Shown here: piece after piece, positions 53,435-63,903 of the stretch | Layout: the number at the start of each line of letters is the position of its first letter | Numbering within the stretch: position 1 is the first letter of the stretch | Source: Aquirickettsia sp965229725 | GTDB lineage: Bacteria > Pseudomonadota > Alphaproteobacteria > Rickettsiales > Midichloriaceae | Reading direction: 5' to 3' | Length of the DNA: 64,000 bases | NCBI GenBank assembly: GCA_965229725.1 | Contig: OZ245923.1 | Span: forward strand, 124,001-188,000 | Program-made: the position numbers and the translations under genes | The notes under the pieces: model-generated | Database searches by the model: none | What the model was told of the DNA's origin: nothing | The model's input: only the letters and a program-made list of their open reading frames with translations

Positions 53435-56200
53435 TCAAGTTATTCTCAAGATGTGAAAATAGCTTTTATTTCTTTTATTATTAACTTTGTTTTTGATAAT
53501 AAAAAAATCAGTTTCATTGCATAGAAATTTTTCAATTAATAAGTTTAATCCTTTTTCAGTTTCAGCTAAGTCTGTGTTTAACACTTGTTTCTCAGCATTT
53601 TCTAATTTTCCACTAATGTCAAAGTACTGCAGATCAACTCTATTAATATTTTTAATATTTATATCAAATCCATTGTTGATAAATATATATTTTTCAATAG
53701 GTAGTTGAGGATATGATCCTTTAGCAACCTCATTTGCACTTGGAATATATCCAGATTTGAAATCAATAATTCTAGCCATATTCTCTTGTTGCAAAACTTC
53801 AATTCTATCTGCTATACAAAAAACTTCTATATTGCGAGATTTAAATTGTAAGGTGAAGCTTCCAGCTTTTTCATTAAAATAATTAAATTCGCCTGTATAA
53901 TGAAAATTTTTATATATAGCGTTAGCTATATTGTCTAAACGTAAAAACCAAAATTTTGATATTTTGTAAGGTATATGTTTATACTTAATATATTCATTAA
54001 ATTTTATGGAAAAATAATTCTTAAATTCTTCTAAATTTTCATGTTCCTCTGATAGTGCTTTTGGTATCAGATCATGAAGTAATATCCCAAATTCCTTTTT
54101 TTCAGCCTCCCTTGCAATTTTTTCTAGTGGGTTTATTTTCAATATATATTTTGCATAATATACATATGGATTAGATATTAATTTTTCTACACCAGTAACT
54201 GAAATTTTCTTAGGTCTTTGATCAATTTTTACTTTTGCATACTCAATGTTAGTATTTTTTTCAATAGGTGATTTATAAATATTTTGAAGTAATTTTTTAT
54301 ATTTTTCTGTAAAAATTATTGATTTTTCATTTAAATTTTTAATTGCTAATAATTTTTCTAGCCACCTACAAATCTGATTTTTTGTATTAGTGGATTCGGA
54401 GCAACTCAGTACTAAGTCATTATTAAAAAAGGAGCTGATAAAATCATATTCCATGAACTGCATTTCAGAATCTATTGATTTTAAGTTATTTATTTGTCTA
54501 AATCCTGCGCTAAAATAATTTTGATCAAAATTTGAATCTGGGAAAATACCTTCATTTAATCCTGCAAAAAAAATTGTGTCATATTGAATATTTCTAGTTT
54601 CAAAGGTTTGTAATATAATTACAGATTTTAAATTTTCAAAATTATTAGATATCTTATTAGAGGTTAAAATTTTATCAATGATTTTAATGTATTGATCAAA
54701 ATCAAGACTATTTTCACTTTTAAAAGGTTCTAATCTTTGCTCAATCAATGATAATAATTCATCAAATTCAGTGATATCTGAATCATTTTTAATAAAATTA
54801 AATAGTTTTAAGTGAATTTTAAAATATTCCTGAATAGTTAAAGCAGAATTTTTTAGCAATATTTTTTTTTCTAAAAATTTATCTTCTATTTCCTGCAAAG
54901 TGTAAAATTCATTTTTTTCTGAATTATTTAAATCAATAAGGTAATCAGAAATTTTATCCCGATAAAAAAGTTTTCTTAAAAATTTTAATTCAAAAGTATT
55001 AATTAATTTATTATCTATTTTGCAATAATTAGATTTCAAAATATCGAGCAATAATAAATAATCATTTTTTTTTGTATTTAAATATAGTGCTATTAGTAAA
55101 AAAAAGTGTGCATACGTGGATTTGTTAGGTGCATTGCTCACCAAATTCTCGATATTAATGTTCCAAAATTTTAGAGAATTTTCAATTTTTTTTGCAAGTT
55201 CATAAGATTTTGTTTGTATTACTATATTAATTTTGCCCATTTCTAATTTTTCTCTAATTACAAGGGCAATCATTTTGGCTTCTTCATTTAGATTTTTTCC
55301 ACGAAGAATATTTACGTTAGTTAATAAATCTTGATCAAGTCTCTCATCAATATTATTCAATATAATAGACGGTACAAAATAATCTATGGGCTTTGATTTA
55401 GAAATATTATGAACTGAGTCAGTAGAAATTTTATTTCTATTTAAAAAATCATGTATGTGTTTTTGATATAAATTTTTAATACCTAGGCTTTTATCAAAGC
55501 CCCTGATAAAAATATAAGCATTTTTATACTTAACTAAATTATCAACTAAGTGCTTTACATAATTTATTTCCGTCTGCGGCAAAATAATAAAAATACAGCT
55601 TTCTCGCTTATGATCCCAATTTTCAACAATTTCTTCAGTGGCATAGTTTAAAGAATTTACTTTTAAAGTTGTATTTTTAATTTTTAAATAAGCCTCTAAT
55701 TCCTTAATAACTTCAAAAAACAATTTTTCTACTTTTGTATTTGGAATCAGTTGCTTTTGGTTATATTGGTAATAATAATACTCATCTATGCTTTTAGAGA
55801 GTTTATGAAAATCTATAGAATTTATAAATTTTGAATCAATATCATGATGAATATTTTGCTTCTTAATTATTTGCAAAATTAGTAGTATTAAAATATACGT
55901 TTGATCATTTTTTAGGATTTGCTTCTTAAGCAAATCAATTCTAGCACCATGAATATCTTTATAAAATTTACTAAATTCTAATATATTTTCATCTATAGCA
56001 GTGAAAGTGAGTACTTGAGGAAATAATACTTTATTGTTGAATAGTGATAGTTTTTTTAGAAAAATATTTTGTATTCTTTTGTGGGGAAGAAGTATGAGAT
56101 TATTTTGAGGATCCTTAAAATTGTTTGAAATATTTAAAGTTTTTTTAATGAATTGTTCTAAAAAATTATCACTAAATGGAATATTAAATATTTCACCCAT
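53435..56200 (-). CDS. addB: AddB-like double-strand break repair protein with PD-(D/E)xK nuclease
   Basis: The 921-residue protein starts MGEIFNIPFSDNFLEQFIKK and has RecB/AddB-like mid-regions (VIILQTFETRNIQYDTIFFAGLNEGIFPDS, the helicase-like IV-V area). The C-terminus carries a RecB-type nuclease: SVTGVEKLISNPYVYYAKY, EFGILLHDLIP, then DRIEVL...ARIIDFKSGYIPS with the catalytic D and K, and QLPIEKYIF. AddB works with AddA in recombination repair; addA is not adjacent. The four-cysteine Fe-S cluster of Firmicutes AddB is not seen, as in alphaproteobacteria. It runs eight bases after the RND adaptor gene. Confidence 0.8.
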   Translation of the reverse strand: MGEIFNIPFSDNFLEQFIKKTLNISNNFKDPQNNLILLPHKRIQNIFLKKLSLFNNKVLFPQVLTFTAIDENILEFSKFYKDIHGARIDLLKKQILKNDQTYILILLILQIIKKQNIHHDIDSKFINSIDFHKLSKSIDEYYYYQYNQKQLIPNTKVEKLFFEVIKELEAYLKIKNTTLKVNSLNYATEEIVENWDHKRESCIFIILPQTEINYVKHLVDNLVKYKNAYIFIRGFDKSLGIKNLYQKHIHDFLNRNKISTDSVHNISKSKPIDYFVPSIILNNIDERLDQDLLTNVNILRGKNLNEEAKMIALVIREKLEMGKINIVIQTKSYELAKKIENSLKFWNINIENLVSNAPNKSTYAHFFLLIALYLNTKKNDYLLLLDILKSNYCKIDNKLINTFELKFLRKLFYRDKISDYLIDLNNSEKNEFYTLQEIEDKFLEKKILLKNSALTIQEYFKIHLKLFNFIKNDSDITEFDELLSLIEQRLEPFKSENSLDFDQYIKIIDKILTSNKISNNFENLKSVIILQTFETRNIQYDTIFFAGLNEGIFPDSNFDQNYFSAGFRQINNLKSIDSEMQFMEYDFISSFFNNDLVLSCSESTNTKNQICRWLEKLLAIKNLNEKSIIFTEKYKKLLQNIYKSPIEKNTNIEYAKVKIDQRPKKISVTGVEKLISNPYVYYAKYILKINPLEKIAREAEKKEFGILLHDLIPKALSEEHENLEEFKNYFSIKFNEYIKYKHIPYKISKFWFLRLDNIANAIYKNFHYTGEFNYFNEKAGSFTLQFKSRNIEVFCIADRIEVLQQENMARIIDFKSGYIPSANEVAKGSYPQLPIEKYIFINNGFDINIKNINRVDLQYFDISGKLENAEKQVLNTDLAETEKGLNLLIEKFLCNETDFFIIKNKVNNKRNKSYFHILRIT

Positions 56201-56208
56201 GTTGTGGT

Positions 56209-57264
56209 TTATAATTTTTCCCCAGATTTTAAATATACATGTCCCAACGTAATAATCTTAACAAATTTAGGCAAGTTTATCACCCAAAAACCATCCTTAT
56301 CTTCATCTATAATTTCCACTGGAATGAATTCTACTATATTTTTATCATTGATTATTTTTATTCCAGTAAATCCATTTGTATCAATGCTAAGGGTAGATTG
56401 AGCAATTTTATGAGCTTCAAAATCGCCCACATAAACATGAACTTTTGTTAACTGACCACTTTTCAGCATATTATTGAAATTTTCTGTAACAATTTCAGCT
56501 GTGTAGGTTTTTGTTAATTCATTTGCTATTTCGCTTAATGAAGATATTTTTGGAACAGAGATTTTTTGACCATTGACAGAAACATAAGCACCAATACTAT
56601 TTTTAATTTGGTCAAATTGCTGATAAGGTATGTCAAAGTTTATTTGTATCCTCTGATTAGATATGAACTTGCCAACTTTAGAATTTATAGGAAGGTAACT
56701 ACTTTTTTTGACATCTATTTTATTTATTATACCGTCATAAGGTGCTCTAATGGTTGTGTTATCAAAGCTCAACCAAGCTTGTTTCAATTGAGCTTTCGCC
56801 TGGTAGAGCTGAGCTTTTGCGTCAGCAATATTGGATTCAGAGCCCAGTCCTTTCTTTGAAAGTTTTAGTGCAGCTTCATACAAAACCTCCTTGCTAACTA
56901 AATTTTCTTTGGCGGAGTTTAATTTATCAAGATAATCTTTTTTTTCTAAATCGATAATAGGATCATTTTTTGCTAATTGCTGGCCTTCGTTTACAAAAAT
57001 ATTTACTACTCTTCCACCGACTTCATTTATCAAGTCGATTTGATTTTTTGCCTCAACAGTTCCTGTAAAAATTAAAAATTTAGCTTTATTCACCGCCACT
57101 GAATCGATAATTTTATAATTTGCATGTTTATTATCTTTATCAACTTTTGCTGCAGATTTTTTTCCAGAAAACGCCCCACTCAACATCCATATAACTATGA
57201 TCACAAAAAATATTACAACCACTTTAAGGCTTGTTGAGGATTTCTTAAATGTATTTCTTAGCAT
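56209..57264 (-). CDS. RND efflux periplasmic adaptor (membrane fusion protein)
   Basis: The 351-residue protein is anchored by one N-terminal helix (KVVVIFFVIIVIWMLSGAF). The lipoyl half-motifs are VEAKNQIDLINEVGGRVVNIFVNEGQQLAKND and FDNTTIRAPYDGIINKI, separated by a coiled coil (residues 110-160); beta-barrel and membrane-proximal domains follow. It bridges an inner-membrane RND pump and an outer-membrane channel. No pump gene is adjacent; addB lies downstream and gltA 39 bases upstream, so its pump must be elsewhere. Confidence 0.88.
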   Translation of the reverse strand: MLRNTFKKSSTSLKVVVIFFVIIVIWMLSGAFSGKKSAAKVDKDNKHANYKIIDSVAVNKAKFLIFTGTVEAKNQIDLINEVGGRVVNIFVNEGQQLAKNDPIIDLEKKDYLDKLNSAKENLVSKEVLYEAALKLSKKGLGSESNIADAKAQLYQAKAQLKQAWLSFDNTTIRAPYDGIINKIDVKKSSYLPINSKVGKFISNQRIQINFDIPYQQFDQIKNSIGAYVSVNGQKISVPKISSLSEIANELTKTYTAEIVTENFNNMLKSGQLTKVHVYVGDFEAHKIAQSTLSIDTNGFTGIKIINDKNIVEFIPVEIIDEDKDGFWVINLPKFVKIITLGHVYLKSGEKL

Positions 57265-57303
57265 GTATACACATATTTATTCATTGTTTTAGGTGAGCAT
57301 ACA

Positions 57304-58578
57304 TCATCTTTCTTTAATTCCTTTGTAAACTTGTCTTGGCCTTCCAATCTTCATTTGAGGATCCTCTATCATTTCTTTCCATTGAGAAACCCACCCAGCT
57401 GTCCTGGCTATAGCAAAGAATACAGTAAACATTTGCGTAGGTATTCCAAGCGCTCTGTAAATGATTCCGGAATAAAAATCTACATTTGGAAATAACTTCT
57501 TTTCTTTAAAATAATCATCTTTTAGAGCAATACTTTCAAGTTCAGTAGCTATATTAAGCAATTTATCACCTTTAATATTCAAATCGGACAAGACCTCATG
57601 ACAATACCTTTTTAGAACACCAGCTCTTGGATCATAATTTTTATAAACTCTATGACCAAACCCCATAAGCCTGAAGGAGTCATTTTTGTCCTTTGCTTTA
57701 TTAATGTATTTAGGAATATTTTCTGGCTCACCAATCTCTTCTAACATTTTAATTACTGCTTCATTAGCACCTCCATGAGCAGGGCCCCAAAGTGAAGCAA
57801 TTCCTGCACTCACAACTGCAAACGGATTGGCTCCTGATGAACCAGCTAATCTCACTGTTGAAGTTGAAGCATTTTGCTCATGATCCGCATGAAGAATTAA
57901 AAGTTTATCTAGCGCCCTAGCAACAACATTATTTACTTTATATTCTTCGGTAGGAACCCCGAACATCATTTTTAGTAAATTTGAACTAAAATCTAATTTA
58001 TTATCTGGATAAACAAATGGTAACCCTACAGAATATCTATATGCCATAGCAGCAAGTGTAGGAATTTTTGCAATTATTTTAAGAATAGTGGCGTCCCTTT
58101 GTTTTTCATCTTTAATATTCAGGCTTTCATGATAAAAAGCTGATAATGAACTTACCGTACCAACCATTATGGCCATAGGATGAGAATGCCTTGGAAAGCC
58201 CCTGAAGAAAAATTGCAACTGCTCATGTACCATAGTATGGTGCTTTATAGAGTTTATAAAGGTGTTTTTCTCTGTTTGACTTGGCAACTCACCATATAAA
58301 AGCAGGTAGCAAACATCCATAAAGTCATTTTTTTCAGCTAATTCAGTGATATTGTATCCCCTATGCTGTAACACACCATTTTCTCCATCAATATACGTTA
58401 TTGATGAATCACAAGAAGCGGTGGACATAAAACCTGGATCATAAGTAAAATAGCCAGTACTTTTGTATAAATTTCTAACATCTATCGCTGAGGGACCCTT
58501 TGTTCCTTCAATGATTGGCAACTCTATCTCTTGTTTTATGTTTGGCAATTTTAAAAGAGCCTTATTTTGATCATTCAT
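57304..58578 (-). CDS. gltA: Citrate synthase
   Basis: Type II (hexameric) citrate synthase of 424 residues, first enzyme of the TCA cycle. Catalytic features are HADHEQNASTSTVRLAGSSGANPFA (His), LMGFGHRVYKNYDPRA (His, Arg) and the Asp in PNVDFYSGIIYRALGIP. The sequence is of the rickettsial/alphaproteobacterial type, useful for placing the organism. It stands between virB4 and the RND adaptor on the minus strand. Confidence 0.98.
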   Translation of the reverse strand: MNDQNKALLKLPNIKQEIELPIIEGTKGPSAIDVRNLYKSTGYFTYDPGFMSTASCDSSITYIDGENGVLQHRGYNITELAEKNDFMDVCYLLLYGELPSQTEKNTFINSIKHHTMVHEQLQFFFRGFPRHSHPMAIMVGTVSSLSAFYHESLNIKDEKQRDATILKIIAKIPTLAAMAYRYSVGLPFVYPDNKLDFSSNLLKMMFGVPTEEYKVNNVVARALDKLLILHADHEQNASTSTVRLAGSSGANPFAVVSAGIASLWGPAHGGANEAVIKMLEEIGEPENIPKYINKAKDKNDSFRLMGFGHRVYKNYDPRAGVLKRYCHEVLSDLNIKGDKLLNIATELESIALKDDYFKEKKLFPNVDFYSGIIYRALGIPTQMFTVFFAIARTAGWVSQWKEMIEDPQMKIGRPRQVYKGIKER

Positions 58579-58655
58579 TTTAAACTACTATATGGTAAAG
58601 GCATTAACCGATGGTATACTCGTAATATTACTTTTTCAATATCTATTTTAGGATT

Positions 58656-60935
58656 TTAGCCAAGATAATCTAATACTTTTTTGAGATTTGATAAATCCAT
58701 TTTTGCAAATATGGAATCTTCTCCATGCTTTATAAGAAATCTACGTTTACTTTGATCATAGCTTTTTATGTAGTGAAATTCTTGATTGGATAGATTAAAT
58801 ATATATTTAAAGTCCTTATCTAGCATTCTATTAGATAAATATAGTTGAGAAGCAAAATATGGCATGATCTCCGATAAATTATTATGAATAGTTTTATCAT
58901 CTATGTTTTCCTGGGTTAAGAGAATCATAGCATTATTGTTAGTTAGTTTTTCTAACCAGTCCAAAATTTGATTTTGAAACGCTGCTGCTTCAAATATGCT
59001 ATGTGAGTGGTTAACAACAATAATGGTTTTCTCTCCCGTCAAAAATTTTGGCAATTTAGCTAATAATAAGCCTAAAAAAGGATTGAATAGTTCAGATGTA
59101 TCAGCAATTGCAGCAAAATCTATACCTAAATATTTTTCATTATTAAAAATAGTAGTCTCATCTTTTTTGAAAAATTTATCAAAAAAATCAGATTGAAAAA
59201 ATTTTTTGTAATTAGTTTTTAGCGTTATATCATTAGATGACTCGATGAAATTTTCCAATAATTTTATCTTTTCATCATAATTTTCAATATCAATTAGCTC
59301 TTTTGCCAAATCATTGAATTTCTCGATATACCCTTTATTATTTGACCTATGTACATCATTATGAGCGCAAATTTTAAGTAATAGGTCAGCAAACCAATTA
59401 ATTTTTCCGTCATAATTATCTATATTCAATAAATCAATTTGAATTGGAGATTCTTTATCCTTTTCTAATTTTATTGTAGTACCATTTATTGCTTTTAGAA
59501 ATTTGTCACTCCTGCCTTCTAAATCAATATATATGATTTTTATATCAAATTTTAATGATTGTGCTAATAAGAAATGAGTTAGTGTTGTCTTACCTGTCCC
59601 CTTAGGACCTACGATAATCGTGTTTCCATTGTTTTTATAGTGGAAATTAAAATGATAATATCCCTCCTTAAGAGTTTTTAATATTGTAACTGTATCTCCC
59701 CAAATACTACCATTATAATTACCCATACTTTTTGAATGAATACTACTAAAAGCAGCCACATAAGAGGTAGGTAAATAAAAGGATCTATTACTATAAAAAG
59801 TATTGCCTGGCAGATTGAAATAAAAAATTGATTGCAAATTAAAATCTTCCCTAATTACTTTTATTCCTAAATCATTAAATTGCTCAGAAATTGTTTCTAT
59901 TGTTTCTTGTAGCAAATTTAAATTATCATAGTGAAATGTAATATTAATCTGCGATGAACAAAAGTCACTTATCTCTCCCTTATCTGAATTAAGTACTTCG
60001 TCTATGTACAAATCTTTTGCCATTTCCAAACTTCTAACACTTTTCAAAGCTTTTTTGTAATGCTCAACATCTTTTATGGCCTTTTTACTAGATACTAAAG
60101 TAATTAATTCAGAGAGAATAAATTGCGAATGACATTGAGTAATGGGCTCTAAAAATTCCGCCCCTAATGAACTTTTCAATTCAAGTGAATAAACAGCTGC
60201 AAATTTTTTTTGATTTCCACTACTGTTACACAAAACACTAAAATCTGTACTTATATTGAAATCTGCTAATAGTTCTGAAAAATCACACTGTTCTATCTTA
60301 ATTTTTTTATTTTTAAAGTGAGTTAAATAATAATAGAAAGATAGTGGCTCTGAATAAAAAGCATCTTCTTCTTTTGTTACCGCAAGGATCTTTGACGAAA
60401 ATATTTTCAGGTCATCTCTTATACCTTTTGTGATATTGTCTAAAATATTAATAGATTTTTCTAGGTGCGACTTATACTTATGTTTTAAAGTATAAGAAAC
60501 TATAGAGGATAAGAAGTCTCCAATATTAAAAAGTTTTAACCTAGGCCCCTTTTTTACCAAAGTGATATACAGCGTATTAACAAGTTGTCGATCCCAATTA
60601 TTCTGAGCACACCACTCATTCTCAACAAGTGTTACTATTGAATCTGATCCTTGATAGGGAGTGGGCATTATGTTTTTATAATCCCTAATAATATGTATAT
60701 ATACTGCTACGTTTGCATCTTTAAGGTGGTTTGCAATTGCTGATCTTACACCATCTCTTAAAACTCTTTGTTGCTCATCAGAATTTTTATCAACGAACCC
60801 TTGAATCTCTATAGTCTGAACTAAATCTGCATTTTTAGTTAAAAGGGTTGTATCGTTATAATGACAAGCAATTGGAATAAAGTCTGCTACCTTTTGATTG
60901 AAAGTATTTATTTTCTCTTTGCTTTTTATTTCCAC
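58656..60935 (-). CDS. virB4: Type IV secretion ATPase VirB4, degenerate Walker B
   Basis: The 759-residue protein matches VirB4 of the rickettsial vir homolog T4SS. The N-terminal CagE/TrbE-VirB domain has IPIACHYNDTTLLTKNADLVQTIEIQG and AVYIHIIRDY; the C-terminal ATPase has Walker A IIVGPKGTGKTTLTHFL (about residues 440-450). Where VirB4 normally has a Walker B Asp-Glu (VLDEAW), this reads IIVVNHSHSIFEAAAF (about residue 640), so the acidic pair is lost, while the following WLEKLTN...LLTQENIDD is kept. It is likely the second, accessory VirB4 that rickettsiae carry. virB3 and other vir genes are not adjacent. Confidence 0.9.
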   Translation of the reverse strand: MEIKSKEKINTFNQKVADFIPIACHYNDTTLLTKNADLVQTIEIQGFVDKNSDEQQRVLRDGVRSAIANHLKDANVAVYIHIIRDYKNIMPTPYQGSDSIVTLVENEWCAQNNWDRQLVNTLYITLVKKGPRLKLFNIGDFLSSIVSYTLKHKYKSHLEKSINILDNITKGIRDDLKIFSSKILAVTKEEDAFYSEPLSFYYYLTHFKNKKIKIEQCDFSELLADFNISTDFSVLCNSSGNQKKFAAVYSLELKSSLGAEFLEPITQCHSQFILSELITLVSSKKAIKDVEHYKKALKSVRSLEMAKDLYIDEVLNSDKGEISDFCSSQINITFHYDNLNLLQETIETISEQFNDLGIKVIREDFNLQSIFYFNLPGNTFYSNRSFYLPTSYVAAFSSIHSKSMGNYNGSIWGDTVTILKTLKEGYYHFNFHYKNNGNTIIVGPKGTGKTTLTHFLLAQSLKFDIKIIYIDLEGRSDKFLKAINGTTIKLEKDKESPIQIDLLNIDNYDGKINWFADLLLKICAHNDVHRSNNKGYIEKFNDLAKELIDIENYDEKIKLLENFIESSNDITLKTNYKKFFQSDFFDKFFKKDETTIFNNEKYLGIDFAAIADTSELFNPFLGLLLAKLPKFLTGEKTIIVVNHSHSIFEAAAFQNQILDWLEKLTNNNAMILLTQENIDDKTIHNNLSEIMPYFASQLYLSNRMLDKDFKYIFNLSNQEFHYIKSYDQSKRRFLIKHGEDSIFAKMDLSNLKKVLDYLG

Positions 60936-61233
60936 TTTAATCAGTATTCAGTCGTTTATAAGTTTATTTATTTCATAGATAAATGCATATTTCAATTATA
61001 TAAATAATTAAGTTCGTAAATTTGGATCTATCACATCTTTAAATTTTAAAATACTTGTTACTTAGCGGAGTTATAATCTGACTATTACTTCATCTTCAGG
61101 TGATTATATAATGGTTAATATTGTATGTTTAGCCCTCTCCTTATTTAACAATACCTAATAATGTGTTTTATTCAGCTTGTGTTTTTAGTAAAAATATGAT
61201 TCAATTCAACTTGCTAACTTGGCTGTACATTAA

Positions 61234-61319
61234 GGAGGGATGGCCGAGTGGACAAAGGCAGCAGACTGTAAATCTGCCCGCATTTGCGTACGCAGGTTCG
61301 AATCCTGCTCCCTCCACCA
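61234..61319 (+). tRNA. tRNA-Tyr (anticodon GTA)
   Basis: An 86-base class II tRNA. The acceptor GGAGGGA pairs with TCCCTCC; the anticodon stem GCAGA/TCTGC encloses CTGTAAA with anticodon GTA; the long variable arm cccgcatttgcgtacg precedes a T arm with GGTTCGAATCC; ACCA is encoded at the 3' end. It reads tyrosine UAU/UAC. About 300 gene-free AT-rich bases precede it. Confidence 0.97.
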
Positions 61320-61514
61320 TATTCCAATCAACACAATTGGCAACGTCAAATTCAATGAAGTAACTGATAAAAAGGGTGAATTAAGTAAAATTTAGGCCCT
61401 TTCTTACTGTACAATAATGCTATTATCAGTAAAAATAAGAAACAGCTTTGCTATCGATATCGAAATTCATGCTGGTAATTTATACATTAAATATAAAAAA
61501 AATTTATTGTAAAA

Positions 61515-62030
61515 TCATGTAATTCTAGGCAAAAGATTTACTTTTTCCACTACTATATGTTTAATTGTTGCCAAAATATGGAGGGAGATTATACCTATTA
61601 AGATATAGGCACTATATATATGTATAGAATGAAATATATTAGCCATCTCAGAATTTATATTAAATATTGAAAAAACTTTAAAATTAAATATTTTAACCGG
61701 ATAGCCACTTAAATCTGACATCAAATATCCACTAACTCCCATTGTCAGGGTCAATAAATACATTAAAAAGTACACTGTATTAGATAATTTAATTTCTATA
61801 ATATTAAATCCTGACGGCAATTTTGGTATTCTAGAGAGTAATCTAGTTATAATTCTTAGTAGTGTTACAAACAGTATAATAATACCAAATGATTTATGAA
61901 GAGCATATAAATCATATTTATATGTGCTATTAAAATTAGCCATGTATACTCCCACGCCAAGTAAAGCAATGATTAAAATTGCTGATACCCAATGTAAACC
62001 TCTCATTAATATATTATATTTTTTTTGCAT
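61515..62030 (-). CDS. Cytochrome b561 family protein
   Basis: The 171-residue protein has four transmembrane helices. Histidines for two haem b groups are at LMRGLHWVSAILIIAL, YALHKSFGIIILF, FHSIHIYSAYILIG and ISLHILATIKH, the b561 (CybB/YodB) pattern. It probably passes electrons from quinol or superoxide at the inner membrane. It stands alone, with about 195 bases to tRNA-Tyr and 217 gene-free bases upstream toward recN. Confidence 0.9.
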   Translation of the reverse strand: MQKKYNILMRGLHWVSAILIIALLGVGVYMANFNSTYKYDLYALHKSFGIIILFVTLLRIITRLLSRIPKLPSGFNIIEIKLSNTVYFLMYLLTLTMGVSGYLMSDLSGYPVKIFNFKVFSIFNINSEMANIFHSIHIYSAYILIGIISLHILATIKHIVVEKVNLLPRIT

Positions 62031-62247
62031 TATTCAAATAAATTTACATTAGTCATCAATAGACTCTCTAGAGCTTATATGCTCATCAATAAGTATACGC
62101 ATATTTTATATAAGGTGTCATTTATTAAATCTGATTTTTGCAAAAGGGAGTTTTATAAATATGCTCATGGAATAAGAGTTGGCCCTAATTGATGGGATAG
62201 ATTACATACCACTAGATGATTTGAATTTAACGATGCCAAATTTATAC

Positions 62248-63903
62248 TTAAGTTTTCAATAATAAGGTTTGAGTAGTATTTTTAGCTTTTTTATCATACG
62301 TATCACCTGAAATCATATAGGATATTTCGCTTTCAACCTCATGTTCTTGAAGATATCTAGCATTTAGCACTGTCTTATTAAATTCAAATTCTTTTGTCAC
62401 CTTGAATATATTGTCGGATATAGCTGCAATTTGAGGCTGATGTGTGATTAATATCACTTGCATGTTTTTCGATAATTCCTTTAAATTAATACCAATCATT
62501 TTTGCTGTTTTACCACCAGTGCCTGAATCTATTTCATCAAAAATTATTGTTTTATTATCATAATGACTGCTTGAAACCAATTTCAAGGCTAGCATTATCC
62601 TTGAAATTTCACCACCTGAAGCAATTTTATCAATGCTCTCGAAATTTTGCTCAGGATTTGTCTTGATTAATATCTGCACGATATCAATTCCTTTGGGGGT
62701 TATTAATTCTGTAGTTACTATATCAATTTTTAAATCTAGCTGCTCCATATTCAAATTTTTGGTAATGGCTATCAGTTTTTCTCGAAGTTTATGTGATTCT
62801 TGCCTCCTCATATTGCTCAATTCTTTAGCATATTTAAAATAATTTTTCTTCAAATCTGCAATATTTTTTTCAGCTTGCTCAAGATTAAAAGTCTCATCTT
62901 CTAAAGCTTGTAATCTCGCTTTAGATAGTTCTATAATGCTATGGAATTGCGATGAATCAGCTTTATATTTTTTTTCAGCCTCCTTTATTTTAAAATATCT
63001 GTTCTCGATTTCTTCTATATTTTCAGTATCATCAATTAAATTTTGACTTATTGTAATTAGCTCATTATTAAAGGTTTCCAACTCTAAAATGATCGACTCT
63101 AAATTTTTATCATGCGGAACAAACACATCGGCATATTTAGTTAATTGCTTATGTATCATCCATAATTCTGATATTATGTTGTTATCGCCTTCAATTAATT
63201 TTTTTGTAACTAACTGACTTATATCCAGAATTTTTGAGCATTCTAACAAATTTTTTCTTTTGAGAGACAGCTCTTCTGACTCATTTTCCGAAATATTTAA
63301 TTCTTCCAATTCTTTTATCTTATTTAAAAGATAGGCTTTTTCATATTCATTTTTTTGAATATTATTTTGTAATTCAGTACACTCTTTTTTTAAGAGTAGA
63401 ATTTCTTGATAAATATTTTTAATATTATTTAATTTATCTGAGGAATTGATATAATTATCGAGTATTTCAACATGAGAGCCTGAATCCAATAATTTCACTT
63501 GATTATGCTGAGAACATATTTCACATAAATGTTTTTCAAGAGCCTTAATGTTATCAATTGTCGTAGGTTGATCATTAATAAAAATCTTATTTTTACTATC
63601 AAAGCTAATAACCCTTCTGATGATTAGCGTTTTTTCATTATTATTAAGGAATCCTTTTTCAAAGAGGTAATTAATAACATATTCATCATTAGAAATATCA
63701 AATTCAACATTGATAGAGGTTGTTTTAGACTGATCCTTGACAACACTTGAGCTAGCTTTTTTTGTGAATATAGAAAGCAAAGCTTTTAATATAATAGACT
63801 TCCCCGCTCCAGTTTCTCCCACTATGCTTGTGAGCCCTTTTTTGAAATTGATTTCTAGAAAATCTATAAGTATAAAATTTTTAATGCAGAGGCTAACTAA
63901 CAT
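62248..63903 (-). CDS. recN: DNA repair protein RecN
   Basis: RecN is an SMC-like ATPase in double-strand break repair. The 551-residue protein has Walker A SIVGETGAGKSIILKALLSI near residue 30, ICSQHNQVKLLD, two long coiled-coil arms (about residues 155-385) and the C-terminal ATPase half: DKIASGGEISRIMLALKL (signature), IIFDEIDSGTGGKTA (Walker B) and QVILITHQPQIAA. Length and order are normal. The last 97 bases of the window upstream hold no gene. Confidence 0.97.
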   Translation of the reverse strand: MLVSLCIKNFILIDFLEINFKKGLTSIVGETGAGKSIILKALLSIFTKKASSSVVKDQSKTTSINVEFDISNDEYVINYLFEKGFLNNNEKTLIIRRVISFDSKNKIFINDQPTTIDNIKALEKHLCEICSQHNQVKLLDSGSHVEILDNYINSSDKLNNIKNIYQEILLLKKECTELQNNIQKNEYEKAYLLNKIKELEELNISENESEELSLKRKNLLECSKILDISQLVTKKLIEGDNNIISELWMIHKQLTKYADVFVPHDKNLESIILELETFNNELITISQNLIDDTENIEEIENRYFKIKEAEKKYKADSSQFHSIIELSKARLQALEDETFNLEQAEKNIADLKKNYFKYAKELSNMRRQESHKLREKLIAITKNLNMEQLDLKIDIVTTELITPKGIDIVQILIKTNPEQNFESIDKIASGGEISRIMLALKLVSSSHYDNKTIIFDEIDSGTGGKTAKMIGINLKELSKNMQVILITHQPQIAAISDNIFKVTKEFEFNKTVLNARYLQEHEVESEISYMISGDTYDKKAKNTTQTLLLKT

